Shown here: positions 14,185-21,376 of the stretch, piece by piece
Layout: the number at the start of each line of letters is the position of its first letter
How positions within the stretch are numbered: the stretch's first letter is position 1
DNA from: JANMDU01 sp043755865
GTDB taxonomy: Bacteria > Pseudomonadota > Gammaproteobacteria > Burkholderiales > Burkholderiaceae_C
NCBI GenBank assembly: GCA_043755865.1
Contig: JAYUSD010000123.1
Coordinates: forward strand, 1 to 21,376
Length of the DNA: 21,376 nucleotides
Direction: 5' to 3'
The notes under the pieces: model-generated
What the model saw: only the letters and a program-made list of their open reading frames with translations
Told to the model about the DNA's origin: nothing
Databases searched by the model: none
Position numbers and translations under genes: made by a program

Positions 14185-15633
14185 ATGCCTGCCTACCGTG
14201 CAAATCGCGACGTCTCCAGTGCCCCAGATGCTGTTTGCACGCCGGCTGCGTATTCTCTGCGCGCGGCCTTGCAGCGGCATGCCCTATTTACGCCGCATCA
14301 GGTGGCGACTCGCCGTTGGCCCATCGGTTGCGTCTCGCTAGAGATCACGCAGCGCTGCAATTTAGATTGCTCGCTGTGCTACCTCTCGGAGCACTCTGAA
14401 GCGATCCAAGATTTTCCATTAGAAGAAATTTATCGCCGCATCGACATGATTGCCCAACAGTATGGCGCCAATTGTGATGTACAAATCTCCGGTGGCGATC
14501 CCACGCTCCGCGATCATGATGAGCTGGAGCTGATCGTGCGTCGTATCGCCAGCCGCGGTATGCGCTCCTCGCTCTTTACCAATGGCATCTTGGCATCGCG
14601 CGAGTTGCTGCTGCGCTTGCGCGATGCCGGTCTCACTGATGTGGCTTTTCATGTGGACATGACGCAGCAGCGCAAAGGCTACGCAGATGAGATGGCGCTT
14701 CATGCATTGCGCTTGGAATATATTGCGCGTGCACGCGATTCGAGCTTAAGCGTGTTCTTTAATACCACGGTGTATGAGGCCAATATTGCGGATGTGCCCG
14801 CGCTGGTGCGATTTTTTGCAGAGCAAAGTGATGTCGTGCGCTTAGCATCGTTTCAAATGCAAGCAGCAACGGGGCGCGGCTTGCTAGGCGAGCGGCCCGA
14901 TCAGCTCACGCAGCAGCGCATGATGCAGCTCATTGAGCAGGGAGCGGGTACAGCACTGAATTGGGATGCATTGTTGGGCGGGCATCCGCAGTGCAACCGT
15001 TATGCCACGGCCTTGGTGCTGGGCAATGCGCACCATATGAGCATGCACGATTTGTTTGCGGATGCCGCTTTCATTGCACGCGCCATGCGCGAGACGGCGC
15101 ATGTGGTGGTGCCGCGCCACAGCCCTTGGCGAGCGGCGTGGGTGTTTACTCGCGCCGTGCTCATGCGCCCGCGCTTGGCGCTGGCGGGTATGCGCTGGTT
15201 GCTGAGTCTGACTTGGCAATTGCGTGCACAGCTTTGGAAGTTGGCAGATGCGCCGCCACACAAGATCAGCTATTTCATTCACAATTTTATGGATGCCAGC
15301 GAGCTGGTGCCTGAGCGCATTGAGACCTGCGTTTTCATGGCGGCTGGCCCCACAGGATTGGTGCCGATGTGTGAATTCAATGCCCAGCGTGATGCGCATG
15401 TGCTGCGCCCTTTGGTTATGGCCAATGGCCAGACGTGGCAACCACTGCGCGAGCCGCACACAGCACTGGTTCGTTCGGACGTGTACGGCTTGGTAAGCTA
15501 CCCTATCAAGTATCTCAAAGGCCGCTCCCGCGTCAAGGCGATGGCGCAGCGGCAGGGGCGTGAGCGTGAGCACGCAGGTGCGCACACCTCGTGCAGCGCG
15601 CCTTCAGAACATGACAACCCGACTGCCACTTGA
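14185..15633 (+). CDS. Radical SAM protein, specific role unknown
   Basis: 482-residue radical SAM enzyme. The cluster motif is CNLDCSLC (Cys58, Cys62, Cys65) in SLEITQRCNLDCSLCYLSEH, followed by ISGGDPTLRDHDEL, the SAM-binding GGD/E motif. Further cysteines, Cys270 (HPQCNRYA), Cys382 (ETCVFMA) and Cys396 (VPMCEFN), could bind an auxiliary cluster, but the spacing does not match a SPASM domain clearly. The first 45 residues precede the core and are not recognisable. A DUF547 lipoprotein gene starts 23 bases downstream, suggesting a pair. Substrate unknown. The start at 14185 is the first plausible ATG, with no strong Shine-Dalgarno sequence. Confidence 0.85.
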   Translation: MPAYRANRDVSSAPDAVCTPAAYSLRAALQRHALFTPHQVATRRWPIGCVSLEITQRCNLDCSLCYLSEHSEAIQDFPLEEIYRRIDMIAQQYGANCDVQISGGDPTLRDHDELELIVRRIASRGMRSSLFTNGILASRELLLRLRDAGLTDVAFHVDMTQQRKGYADEMALHALRLEYIARARDSSLSVFFNTTVYEANIADVPALVRFFAEQSDVVRLASFQMQAATGRGLLGERPDQLTQQRMMQLIEQGAGTALNWDALLGGHPQCNRYATALVLGNAHHMSMHDLFADAAFIARAMRETAHVVVPRHSPWRAAWVFTRAVLMRPRLALAGMRWLLSLTWQLRAQLWKLADAPPHKISYFIHNFMDASELVPERIETCVFMAAGPTGLVPMCEFNAQRDAHVLRPLVMANGQTWQPLREPHTALVRSDVYGLVSYPIKYLKGRSRVKAMAQRQGREREHAGAHTSCSAPSEHDNPTAT

Positions 15634-15656
15634 TTGTCTTTTTTCCCTTGCTCGCC

Positions 15657-16454
15657 ATGCGCTATCCATCCGTTTTCAATCGTTGCAAATTACTTGCTTT
15701 GTTTGCTTTGGTGCTCCTGCAAGCCTGCTCCACTTTGGTGGCCACGCCGCCTGCGGTTGCGAGCGAAGATGATCTCAGCACCCGGGTTGCCCATGCCGCT
15801 TGGGCGCGTGTGCTTGATGTGCACGTGAATGCGCAAGGCCAGGTTGATTTTTTGGCGCTTTCTAAAGCACCGCAGGATTTGCACATCTATGTGCGGTATA
15901 TCGCGCGAATCAAGGCCGCAGATATTGCCAATGCACAAGATCGCCTAGCGCATCACATCAATGCCTACAACGCGCTTTCCATGTTTAATGTGGTGGATTT
16001 GGGCATCCCGCACAGCAATGCCGGCATCGCGCAGCGCTATCGCTTTTTTATTGCGCGAAAGCATGTGATTGGTGGGTTGCATATGTCGCTCTTTGCGTAT
16101 GAAAACGAGGTGATCCGCAAGCTGGGCGAGCCGCGTATTCATTGGGCGCTGAACTGCAGCTCCGTGTCTTGCCCGGTGCTGCCGCGCGAACCGTTTACAG
16201 GTGCTCTGCTGGAGCAGCAGCTTGAACGCGAATCACAATTGTTTTTTGCGAACCCGCGCAACATGCGCATTGATGGCGCTACGCAAAGCGTGTATCTCTC
16301 AGAGATTTTGTCTTTCTTCCCCGAGGATTTTGTGCCTGCGCATGCGCCAAACTTGATCGCATATGCCAATCGCTATTTGCCTGTTGCAGCCAATGTCACG
16401 TGGCAAGTCAAATTTGAGCCTTATGACTGGACGATCGCCAACTGGCGGCGCTAA
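15657..16454 (+). CDS. DUF547 domain lipoprotein
   Basis: 265-residue DUF547 protein. It begins MRYPSVFNRCKLLALFALVL and continues into LQAC, a lipoprotein signal with Cys24, so it should be membrane-anchored in the periplasm. DUF547 features are visible: HINAYNALSMFNVVD, the GLHMSLFAYENEVIRKLGEP stretch, and IHWALNCSSVSCPVLPREPF with its conserved paired Cys. A TTG at 15630 in the same frame, overlapping the radical SAM stop, would add nine residues; ATG 15657 gives the better signal peptide. The function of the family is not established. The terminator at 16477 follows its stop closely. Confidence 0.87.
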   Translation: MRYPSVFNRCKLLALFALVLLQACSTLVATPPAVASEDDLSTRVAHAAWARVLDVHVNAQGQVDFLALSKAPQDLHIYVRYIARIKAADIANAQDRLAHHINAYNALSMFNVVDLGIPHSNAGIAQRYRFFIARKHVIGGLHMSLFAYENEVIRKLGEPRIHWALNCSSVSCPVLPREPFTGALLEQQLERESQLFFANPRNMRIDGATQSVYLSEILSFFPEDFVPAHAPNLIAYANRYLPVAANVTWQVKFEPYDWTIANWRR

Positions 16455-16476
16455 ACACGTCTCGTGGCTCGCATAG

Positions 16477-16505
16477 AAAAAGCCGCTCAGTTGAGCGGCT
16501 TTTTT
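16477..16505. terminator. Bidirectional rho-independent terminator
   Basis: AAAAAGCCGCTCA, loop GTT, then GAGCGGCTTTTTT: a perfect GC-rich stem with an A tract on one side and a T tract on the other. It lies between the convergent DUF547 and barstar-like genes and can serve both strands. Confidence 0.95.
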
Positions 16506-16550
16506 ACAAGCAAAAAGAGGCCAAATAAAACCACTCAACGCAAAGCGCTT

Positions 16551-17108
16551 TTACGCCGCTGCGAGCCAGTATCCCGCATTAAACGGTGAGCTCATACGCA
16601 GCGCCATTGGCGAGACGTCCACCAGTTTGTCGGTCGGCATTTTCTCGCCATCAGCCTCAATCTCAGCAGCTGCGGCTGCATCTTTGCTGGCCTTGCCCGC
16701 ATTAGCGCGCGCCACAGCGAAGCTATAAAAGCAGCGAAACGGCACTTTGCGGTCGTGCCAATAATCAGCAATGTCGCGGAAGATATCGAGCAGTTGCTCG
16801 CGCGCTTCTTTGTCGAATTTGGGATTCGTGGGGATGTGCTCGAGCACCACAATGAAGCCGGGCTGGCTGCCCGATTTGTGGATCGGATCGGTGAGCACGT
16901 CGTACAGCGCATCATAATTTTTGCCGAAGTGCGCTGGCAATTTCAACTGGATGGCGAGCATATCGAGCACATCTTGCTTGGATTGCGCCTCGCCAATACT
17001 GGCATACAAAAAATGCTGGCCCATGTCGGTGGCAGCATTTTGCAGCTCTTGCACGCTGTGGGCGCGAATGGATTGAACGATATTGGGTTTGGTATGACGA
17101 AGGGGCAT
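16551..17108 (-). CDS. Barstar-like ribonuclease inhibitor with C-terminal extension
   Basis: 185-residue protein whose residues about 30-125 match the barstar fold. It has FLYASIGEAQSKQDVLDMLA and then LPAHFGKNYDALYDVLTD, which resembles the barstar segment that blocks the ribonuclease active site. About 60-70 further residues follow (AGKASKDAAAAAEIEADGEK and onward), absent from the 90-residue Bacillus barstar. It lies 84 bases downstream of a barnase/RNase Sa-type gene on the same strand, so it is probably its cytoplasmic immunity partner. No Shine-Dalgarno motif decides the start, but MPLRHTKPN is the only good ATG. Confidence 0.9.
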   Translation of the reverse strand: MPLRHTKPNIVQSIRAHSVQELQNAATDMGQHFLYASIGEAQSKQDVLDMLAIQLKLPAHFGKNYDALYDVLTDPIHKSGSQPGFIVVLEHIPTNPKFDKEAREQLLDIFRDIADYWHDRKVPFRCFYSFAVARANAGKASKDAAAAAEIEADGEKMPTDKLVDVSPMALRMSSPFNAGYWLAAA

Positions 17109-17192
17109 GGTGCTCTCCGCGGTTATGTCACAAAAAAAAGAAAAAACTTTGAGGCGGTGGCTGACTGCAAATGCGAGGCTGATTGATGTGAA

Positions 17193-17627
17193 TCAAGGAG
17201 CAATGCGCTTAAAGCTCGCGTAATGGTCGTCGGTGTAGTAACACACCTCGGGTCTGACGGGCTGAACCCCAGATTGCATACCGCCGCAAACAATCCGTTT
17301 GGCTCCGCGTGTGCGGGCGTATGGCGTTTTCACCGTGTATTCGCGGTAGAAGCCACGTTTTTGCGCAGGCAGCTGCCGTTCACGGTTGCCAAACACGGTG
17401 CCATCTTTATCGTAAGGAAAGGGGCCACCAGCCAAAATCAATGCATAGGTTTCGCGACCTTGTTTGGGCAAATCGGCCAACGCAACACTTGTTGCTGCGT
17501 CCACTGCGGGGCCTTTGGCTTGCGCCTGTGGCATCGCTGCGAAGCCGAAAGCCACAACCGCCGTGATGATGCCAGTGTTTAAAAGTGAGCAAGCGCCAAC
17601 CCAACTTTGTTTGATCCAGCGCAGCAT
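17193..17627 (-). CDS. Secreted guanyl-specific ribonuclease (barnase/RNase Sa type)
   Basis: 144-residue ribonuclease of the N1/T1/barnase family. The signal peptide covers residues 1-37 with probable cleavage after AQA. The mature part contains ILAGGPFPYDKDGTVFGNRE, then FYREYTVKTPYARTRGAKR, and DDHYASFKRI at the end. By comparison with RNase Sa the catalytic residues are Glu96, Arg107 and His135. Cys114 and Cys129 could form a disulfide. It cuts RNA outside the cytoplasm, for nutrient scavenging or competition. It is followed by the barstar-like gene, forming an enzyme/inhibitor pair. Transcription may start in the 183-base gap after maeB, where I see no clear promoter consensus. Confidence 0.93.
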   Translation of the reverse strand: MLRWIKQSWVGACSLLNTGIITAVVAFGFAAMPQAQAKGPAVDAATSVALADLPKQGRETYALILAGGPFPYDKDGTVFGNRERQLPAQKRGFYREYTVKTPYARTRGAKRIVCGGMQSGVQPVRPEVCYYTDDHYASFKRIAP

Positions 17628-17769
17628 CTCTTTAAACCCCGACTTTTCAGCCTAACATTGCACAAATTACGGGTTATCCCGCAATTCCTAAGCTCTCTAT
17701 TGTCGCCCAATGTAGAAAAAAGTGCAAGTGCCATGGCATACAAAACCTCTTTTGGTGTGAATGCTCTAA

Positions 17770-17815
17770 GCGCTATTGATTCAATAGCGAGTTATAAATG
17801 TAAGCACACGCTATC
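17770..17815 (+). repeat. Divergent family C repeat at the end of maeB
   Basis: CGCTATTGATTCAATAGCG is a perfect palindrome around one base, equivalent to the first hairpin of family C, followed by TATAAATGTAAGCACACGC. The right end, read on the minus strand, supplies the TAG stop of maeB (17811-17813). It lacks the GCCGGC core, so membership is likely but not certain. Confidence 0.55.
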
Positions 17816-20183
17816 TAATTATTCCTTGTCTAGCCGCATTTGCGTCGGCCACAGTCAATGCTGTCATGTTCACGATTCGCCGCACGGTGGCGCTGGCTGT
17901 GAGGATATGCACTGGCTTGGCGCAGCCAAGTAGCACAGGGCCAATGGCAATATTGCCGCCTGCGGCCGTTTTAAGCAGGTTGTACGCAATGTTTGCGGCG
18001 TCGATATTGGGCAACACCAGCAAATTAGCCTCGCCCGTCAAAGTACTGCTCGGCATGATGCTTTTGCGCATATCGGCGTCGAGTGCCACATCGCCATGCA
18101 TCTCGCCGTCAACTTCCAACCAAGGCGCTTGGATTTTGAGCAGCTCCAAAACGCGGCGCATCTTCAAAGCACTGGGTTGGTTACTGGAGCCAAAATTGCT
18201 GTGTGAGAGCAAGGCCGCTTTGGGCGTCACGCCAAAACGCATCATCTCCTCAGCCGCTAACACCGTGATTTCAGCCAGCTCTTGGGCTGTGGGATCGTAG
18301 TTCACATGGGTGTCTACTAAAAACAATTGGCGATCAGGCAGCAGCAGGCCATTCATGCAGGCATATACCGGCACATCTTGCTGCGTGCTGTCGGCACCAC
18401 CGGGGCGCTTGCCGATCACTTGATCAATGTATTGCAGATGCAAATGCGTGGTGCCCCACGTGCCGCAAATCAGGCCATCCACATCGCCCTTGTGCAGCAG
18501 CATCGCGCCGATCAAAGTCAGGCGGCGGCGCATCTCGATTTTGGCCACTTGCGCCGTGACGCCTTGGCGCTCGGTCATGCGGTGGTAGGTCTGCCAGAAA
18601 TCTCTGTAGCGATGGTCTTGCTCGACGTTGACCACGTCGTAATCCAATTCTTCTTTCAAGCGGAGCCCGAATTTTTCGATGCGCTGCGCAATCACGGCAG
18701 GCCGGCCGATCAGTGTAGGCCGCGCCACGCCTTCGTCCACCACGATCTGGCAGGCGCGCAGCACGCGCTCTTCTTCGCCTTCGGCAAAAGCGATGCGTTT
18801 GTTCTTCGCAATTTTCGCCGCATTGAAAATCGGCTTCATCGTGGTGCCGCTGGCGTATACGAAGTTTTGCAGCTTTTGCTTGTACGCCTCCATGTCAACA
18901 ATCGGACGCAGCGCCACACCACTCGTCTCAGCAGCGCGCGCCACGGCCGGCGCGATTTTCATCATCAGGCGTGGATCAAACGGCTTAGGAATCAAATACT
19001 CCGAGCCAAACGCCAGCTTCTCGCCTGCATAAGCCGCAGCCACGACTTCGCTTTGCTCGGCCTGCGCCAAGTCTGCAATCGCGTGCACCGCAGCAATTTC
19101 CATTTCCACCGTGATGGTGGATGCGCCGGCATCAAGCGCACCGCGAAAGATGTACGGGAAGCAAAGCACGTTGTTGACCTGATTGGGATAATCCGTGCGC
19201 CCCGTAGCCATGATCGCGTCATCGCGCACGGCGTGCACTTCTTCAGGCAAGATTTCTGGATTTGGGTTGGCCAGCGCCAGAATCAAAGGCTTGGCCGCCA
19301 TGCTCTTGACCATGGCTGGTTTGAGCACACCGCCGGCCGAGAGGCCGAGGAACACATCCGCGCCGACAATCGCTTCTGCCAAAGTACGCTGCGATGTCTT
19401 TTGCACAAATTGAATCTTGTCTTCATCCATCAACTCGATGCGGCCTTCGTAGACCAAGCCCGCCAAATCAGTGACCCAAATGTTCTCGCGCGGAATGCCC
19501 AGTTTGACCAGCAGCCCAAGGCAAGCCAGCGCCGCTGCGCCGGCGCCCGAAGTCACGAGCTTGATTTTTTTCGGATCTTTGCCGACCACTTTCAAGCCAT
19601 TCAAAATAGCCGCGCCCACCACAATCGCCGTGCCGTGCTGATCGTCATGAAACACCGGAATCTTCATGCGCTCGCGCAGTTTGCGCTCGACGTAAAAGCA
19701 GTCTGGCGCTTTGATGTCTTCTAAATTGATGCCGCCAAAAGTGGGCTCCAGCGAGGCGATGATGTCCACGAGCTTATCAAGATCATGCTTTTCGTTGATC
19801 TCAATATCAAACACATCAATACCGGCAAACTTTTTAAACAAAACAGCCTTGCCCTCCATCACCGGCTTGGCAGCCAGCGGGCCAATATCGCCCAAGCCGA
19901 GCACGGCTGTGCCATTGGTGATCACTGCAACCAAATTGCCGCGTGCTGTGTACTTGAAGGCGTTATTTGGATCTTTGACAATTTCTTCGCAGGGTGCGGC
20001 CACGCCGGGGCTGTAGGCCAACGCAAGGTCGCGCTGGTTGGTGAGCGTTTTGGTGGCTGCAATGGCAATTTTGCCGGGCGTGGGAAATTCGTGATATTCG
20101 AGCGCGGCGCGGCGCAATTCGTCACGGGCTTGTTGGCGTGTATCTTCGCTCATGGGGGCAGTTGTCTCGTTCGTTGAAGGCAT
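17811..20183 (-). CDS. maeB: NADP-dependent malic enzyme MaeB with phosphotransacetylase-like domain
   Basis: 790-residue malic enzyme that decarboxylates malate to pyruvate with NADP. The malic N-terminal domain (about 25-165) shows LAYSPGVAAPCEEI and NGTAVLGLGDIGPLAAKPVM. The NAD(P)-binding domain (about 170-430) shows VFHDDQHGTAIVVGAAILNG, VTSGAGAAALA and TGRTDYPNQVNNVLCFPYIF. The C-terminal part (about 455-780) is phosphotransacetylase-like (KNKRIAFAEGEEERVLRACQ), usually catalytically inactive and regulatory in MaeB. The length is a little above the usual 760. A second ATG at 20153 would drop ten residues; neither start has a clear Shine-Dalgarno sequence. The stop codon lies in a family C-like repeat. 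Confidence 0.95.
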   Translation of the reverse strand: MPSTNETTAPMSEDTRQQARDELRRAALEYHEFPTPGKIAIAATKTLTNQRDLALAYSPGVAAPCEEIVKDPNNAFKYTARGNLVAVITNGTAVLGLGDIGPLAAKPVMEGKAVLFKKFAGIDVFDIEINEKHDLDKLVDIIASLEPTFGGINLEDIKAPDCFYVERKLRERMKIPVFHDDQHGTAIVVGAAILNGLKVVGKDPKKIKLVTSGAGAAALACLGLLVKLGIPRENIWVTDLAGLVYEGRIELMDEDKIQFVQKTSQRTLAEAIVGADVFLGLSAGGVLKPAMVKSMAAKPLILALANPNPEILPEEVHAVRDDAIMATGRTDYPNQVNNVLCFPYIFRGALDAGASTITVEMEIAAVHAIADLAQAEQSEVVAAAYAGEKLAFGSEYLIPKPFDPRLMMKIAPAVARAAETSGVALRPIVDMEAYKQKLQNFVYASGTTMKPIFNAAKIAKNKRIAFAEGEEERVLRACQIVVDEGVARPTLIGRPAVIAQRIEKFGLRLKEELDYDVVNVEQDHRYRDFWQTYHRMTERQGVTAQVAKIEMRRRLTLIGAMLLHKGDVDGLICGTWGTTHLHLQYIDQVIGKRPGGADSTQQDVPVYACMNGLLLPDRQLFLVDTHVNYDPTAQELAEITVLAAEEMMRFGVTPKAALLSHSNFGSSNQPSALKMRRVLELLKIQAPWLEVDGEMHGDVALDADMRKSIMPSSTLTGEANLLVLPNIDAANIAYNLLKTAAGGNIAIGPVLLGCAKPVHILTASATVRRIVNMTALTVADANAARQGIIR

Positions 20184-20333
20184 GGGGGCTCGGTCTCGTT
20201 GCAGCTTGTCATGGCGGCGTTATTGTCACTTGGAAGATGATTTTAGGTGCTTTAGAGGCATGCTCCCTGTGCGTGAATATGCGTATGCGGCATGAACAGC
20301 TTTGACTAACAACAGTGAAGTTGAATTGACAAT

Positions 20334-20400
20334 CACTATTAAAGTAATAGCAAACTACGTATATTTTATGCCGGCTAGAGGCTTGTTTTGCTTAAAACGC
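20334..20400 (+). repeat. Family C repeat upstream of maeB
   Basis: This reads CACTATTAAAGTAATAGCA, then ACGTATATTTTATGCCGGC, TAGAGGC, and TTTTGCTTAAAACGC. It is a full-length copy with both hairpins; the second has a T.G pair. It lies in the 726-base gene-free stretch 20184-20909, whose other contents are D2, A2 and another family C copy. I see no gene in 20184-20333. Confidence 0.85.
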
Positions 20401-20449
20401 TGGGTTTGCATTATTTGGGCTTTTGTGGGTTGAGATCGTTGGCGTGCTA

Positions 20450-20594
20450 TGGCCTATGGGAGTCGAATTCGCGCGGGCTCATGTACCCGGCTCGGGACTT
20501 GCGGCACTTGCCGCTAAATGACGAATAAAAACGCTTCGCGTTTTTGAGCCTGCGCTGCGAAAATCGCCCGCCCGAATACGACTCCCACAGGCCA
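20450..20594 (+). repeat. Hairpin family D, copy D2
   Basis: The 29-base arms at 20450-20478 and 20566-20594 pair at 26 positions (TGGCCTATGGGAGTCGAATT.. against its complement). The loop has CTCATGTACCCGG, GCGGCACTTGCCGCTAAAT, an inner hairpin AAAAACGCTTCGCGTTTTT and GCGCTGCGAAAATCG. The landmarks match D1 at 168-293 read on the minus strand. An open frame of 122 codons on the minus strand spans D2 and A2 but looks incidental. Confidence 0.8.
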
Positions 20595-20685
20595 GGCTTA
20601 GCGAGAGAAATCCCCGTCTCGGCGCGCCAAAGTAGCTGGCGGGTAGTTGTCGTGGGCGAACGAAGATCACAAGAGCAGCTTAATA

Positions 20686-20770
20686 GGCCGCGAGGCAAGA
20701 GGCATTTCGCTCGACCGATGTTGCGTATCCCGCTTCTCGGGGCGAGCGGAATGCCTCTTGCCTCGCGGCC
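20686..20770 (+). repeat. Hairpin family A, copy A2
   Basis: The 28-base arms at 20686-20713 and 20743-20770 are complementary except for one T.G pair. They run GGCCGCGAGGCAAGAGGCAT, then TTCGCTCG. The loop is ACCGATGTTGCGTATCCCGC plus nine bases. The stem centre (GCAAGA/TCTTGC) differs from A1 (TTTGA/TCAAA) while both stay paired. TTAA lies just outside each arm. D2, a 91-base spacer and A2 form the right composite copy. Confidence 0.9.
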
Positions 20771-20837
20771 GTTTAACCCGGCAACGAATTTAAAGCAAGA
20801 CGACACCACACTCAACAGCCACGCTTAGCAAACCGAA

Positions 20838-20905
20838 CACTATAAATTCAATAGCACGCCACGCAATAAACACGCCGGCTACATGCTCAAAAGGCTTAAA
20901 AATAG
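20838..20905 (+). repeat. Family C repeat next to the tatC stop
   Basis: This reads CACTATAAATTCAATAGCA, then CGCAATAAACACGCCGGC, TACATGC, and AAAGGCTTAAAAATAG. It is a degraded but full-length copy that ends four bases before the tatC stop codon. Confidence 0.75.
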
Positions 20906-20909
20906 CGCT

Positions 20910-21376
20910 CTAAACAGCCTTGCTATCAGCCTCTGATTTCTCGGGCTCTTCCGGCTTTTTGGAAAAACGTATGTAGAACTTCGAGGCAAACAATCCCACC
21001 TCATACAAGATACACATCGGAATGGCCAGCGCCAATTGGCTGATCACATCGGGCGGCGTCACCACCGCTGCGATCACGAAAGCTACGACGACGAAATAGC
21101 CTCGGAAATCTTTGAGCTTCTCAATCGTCACGATGTTAAAGCGCGTGAGCAACATCACCACAATTGGCACTTGAAAGGCAAGTGCAAAAGCAATATACAG
21201 ACTCAGAATCGATTCCACGTACGATGCAATATCTGGTGTGGCAGCGACGTTGGCGGGTGTGAATTTTTGGATGAACTCAAACATTTTGTCGAGTACAAAA
21301 AACTGCACAAAAGCCAAGCCAGTGTAGGCCAGCAAGCTGCCAAACATGATCAACGGCAGCGCAAAAAGCTTTTCAT
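20910..21376 (-). CDS. tatC: Sec-independent protein translocase TatC, C-terminal part (5' end outside window)
   Basis: About 155 C-terminal residues of TatC, the multi-spanning receptor of twin-arginine protein export. The reading frame is open to the window edge (EKLFALPLIMFGSLLAYTGL at its start), so the gene is cut by the window and not truncated. Conserved blocks are DIASYVESILSLYIAFALAF, FQVPIVVMLL and TPPDVISQLALAIPMCILYE followed by VGLFASKFY, covering the last membrane helices. A charged tail (KKPEEPEKSEADSKAV) faces the cytoplasm. The TTG at 21353 is an internal codon, not a start. tatA and tatB would be expected upstream, beyond the window. Confidence 0.95.
   Translation of the reverse strand, partial: EKLFALPLIMFGSLLAYTGLAFVQFFVLDKMFEFIQKFTPANVAATPDIASYVESILSLYIAFALAFQVPIVVMLLTRFNIVTIEKLKDFRGYFVVVAFVIAAVVTPPDVISQLALAIPMCILYEVGLFASKFYIRFSKKPEEPEKSEADSKAV

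Noticed and set aside
18327..19724. Long open frame (465 codons) on the plus strand
   Set aside because: It lies antisense to maeB, whose protein is clearly recognised; its product has no family features and is rich in His and Arg, as is usual for shadow frames.
1..20770. Inverted composite elements as the ends of a 20-kb transposon
   Set aside because: Housekeeping genes (maeB, lemA, M48 protease) lie between them, no transposase is present, and the copies differ too much for a recent unit.
20447..20815. Open frame of 122 codons across hairpins D2 and A2
   Set aside because: It spans structured repeat DNA; the equivalent left copy is not open in the same way over its full length, and no ribosome binding site is evident.

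Overview
The window looks like a chromosomal segment of a betaproteobacterium of the Burkholderiales, most likely Comamonadaceae-like. The reasons are moderately high GC, the gene types (split hpaG1/hpaG2, a malic enzyme fused to a phosphotransacetylase-like domain, LemA/TPM genes), and a dispersed AT-rich repeat (family C below) resembling one I recall from Comamonadaceae genomes. No rRNA, tRNA, CRISPR array, transposase or integrase gene was seen.

Layout. 1-293 holds large hairpins of a dispersed element. 371-1897 is an M48 metalloprotease lipoprotein. 2084-4232 (minus strand) is a lemA - TPM - TPM unit. From 4296 on the plus strand comes a Rossmann-fold protein of unknown role, then a homoprotocatechuate (4-hydroxyphenylacetate) meta-cleavage cluster: hpaG1, hpaG2, hpaE, a hairpin-filled gap, hpaD, hpaF, hpaH. 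It is followed by a flavoprotein aromatic hydroxylase, a DUF2783 small gene with a TTG start, a class II aldolase/adducin protein and a PanE-type reductase. 14185-16454 carries a radical SAM protein and a DUF547 lipoprotein, closed by a clear bidirectional terminator. On the minus strand then come a barstar-like inhibitor, a secreted barnase/RNase Sa-type ribonuclease and maeB. The right edge has a 726-base gene-free stretch filled with repeats and the 3' part of tatC.

Together the hpa genes should carry homoprotocatechuate to 4-hydroxy-2-oxoheptanedioate. HpaD opens the ring, HpaE oxidises the semialdehyde, HpaF isomerises, HpaG1/G2 decarboxylate and isomerise, and HpaH hydrates. The usual hydroxylase (HpaBC) and final aldolase (HpaI) are not in the window. 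The single-component flavin hydroxylase and the class II aldolase next door are possible stand-ins, by inference only.

The most unusual content is repeat DNA. (1) A composite element of about 320 bases (hairpin D, spacer, hairpin A) occurs at both ends of the window in inverted orientation; hairpin A has arms that differ between copies yet stay complementary. (2) A second hairpin family (B) has three copies with unrelated self-complementary arms around a shared core. (3) A small two-hairpin repeat (family C) has about nine copies. Three of these lie in frame inside genes (hpaG1, hpaF, the second TPM gene), two provide the start codon of a gene, and one provides a stop codon. This recalls the protein-coding palindromic elements of Rickettsia.
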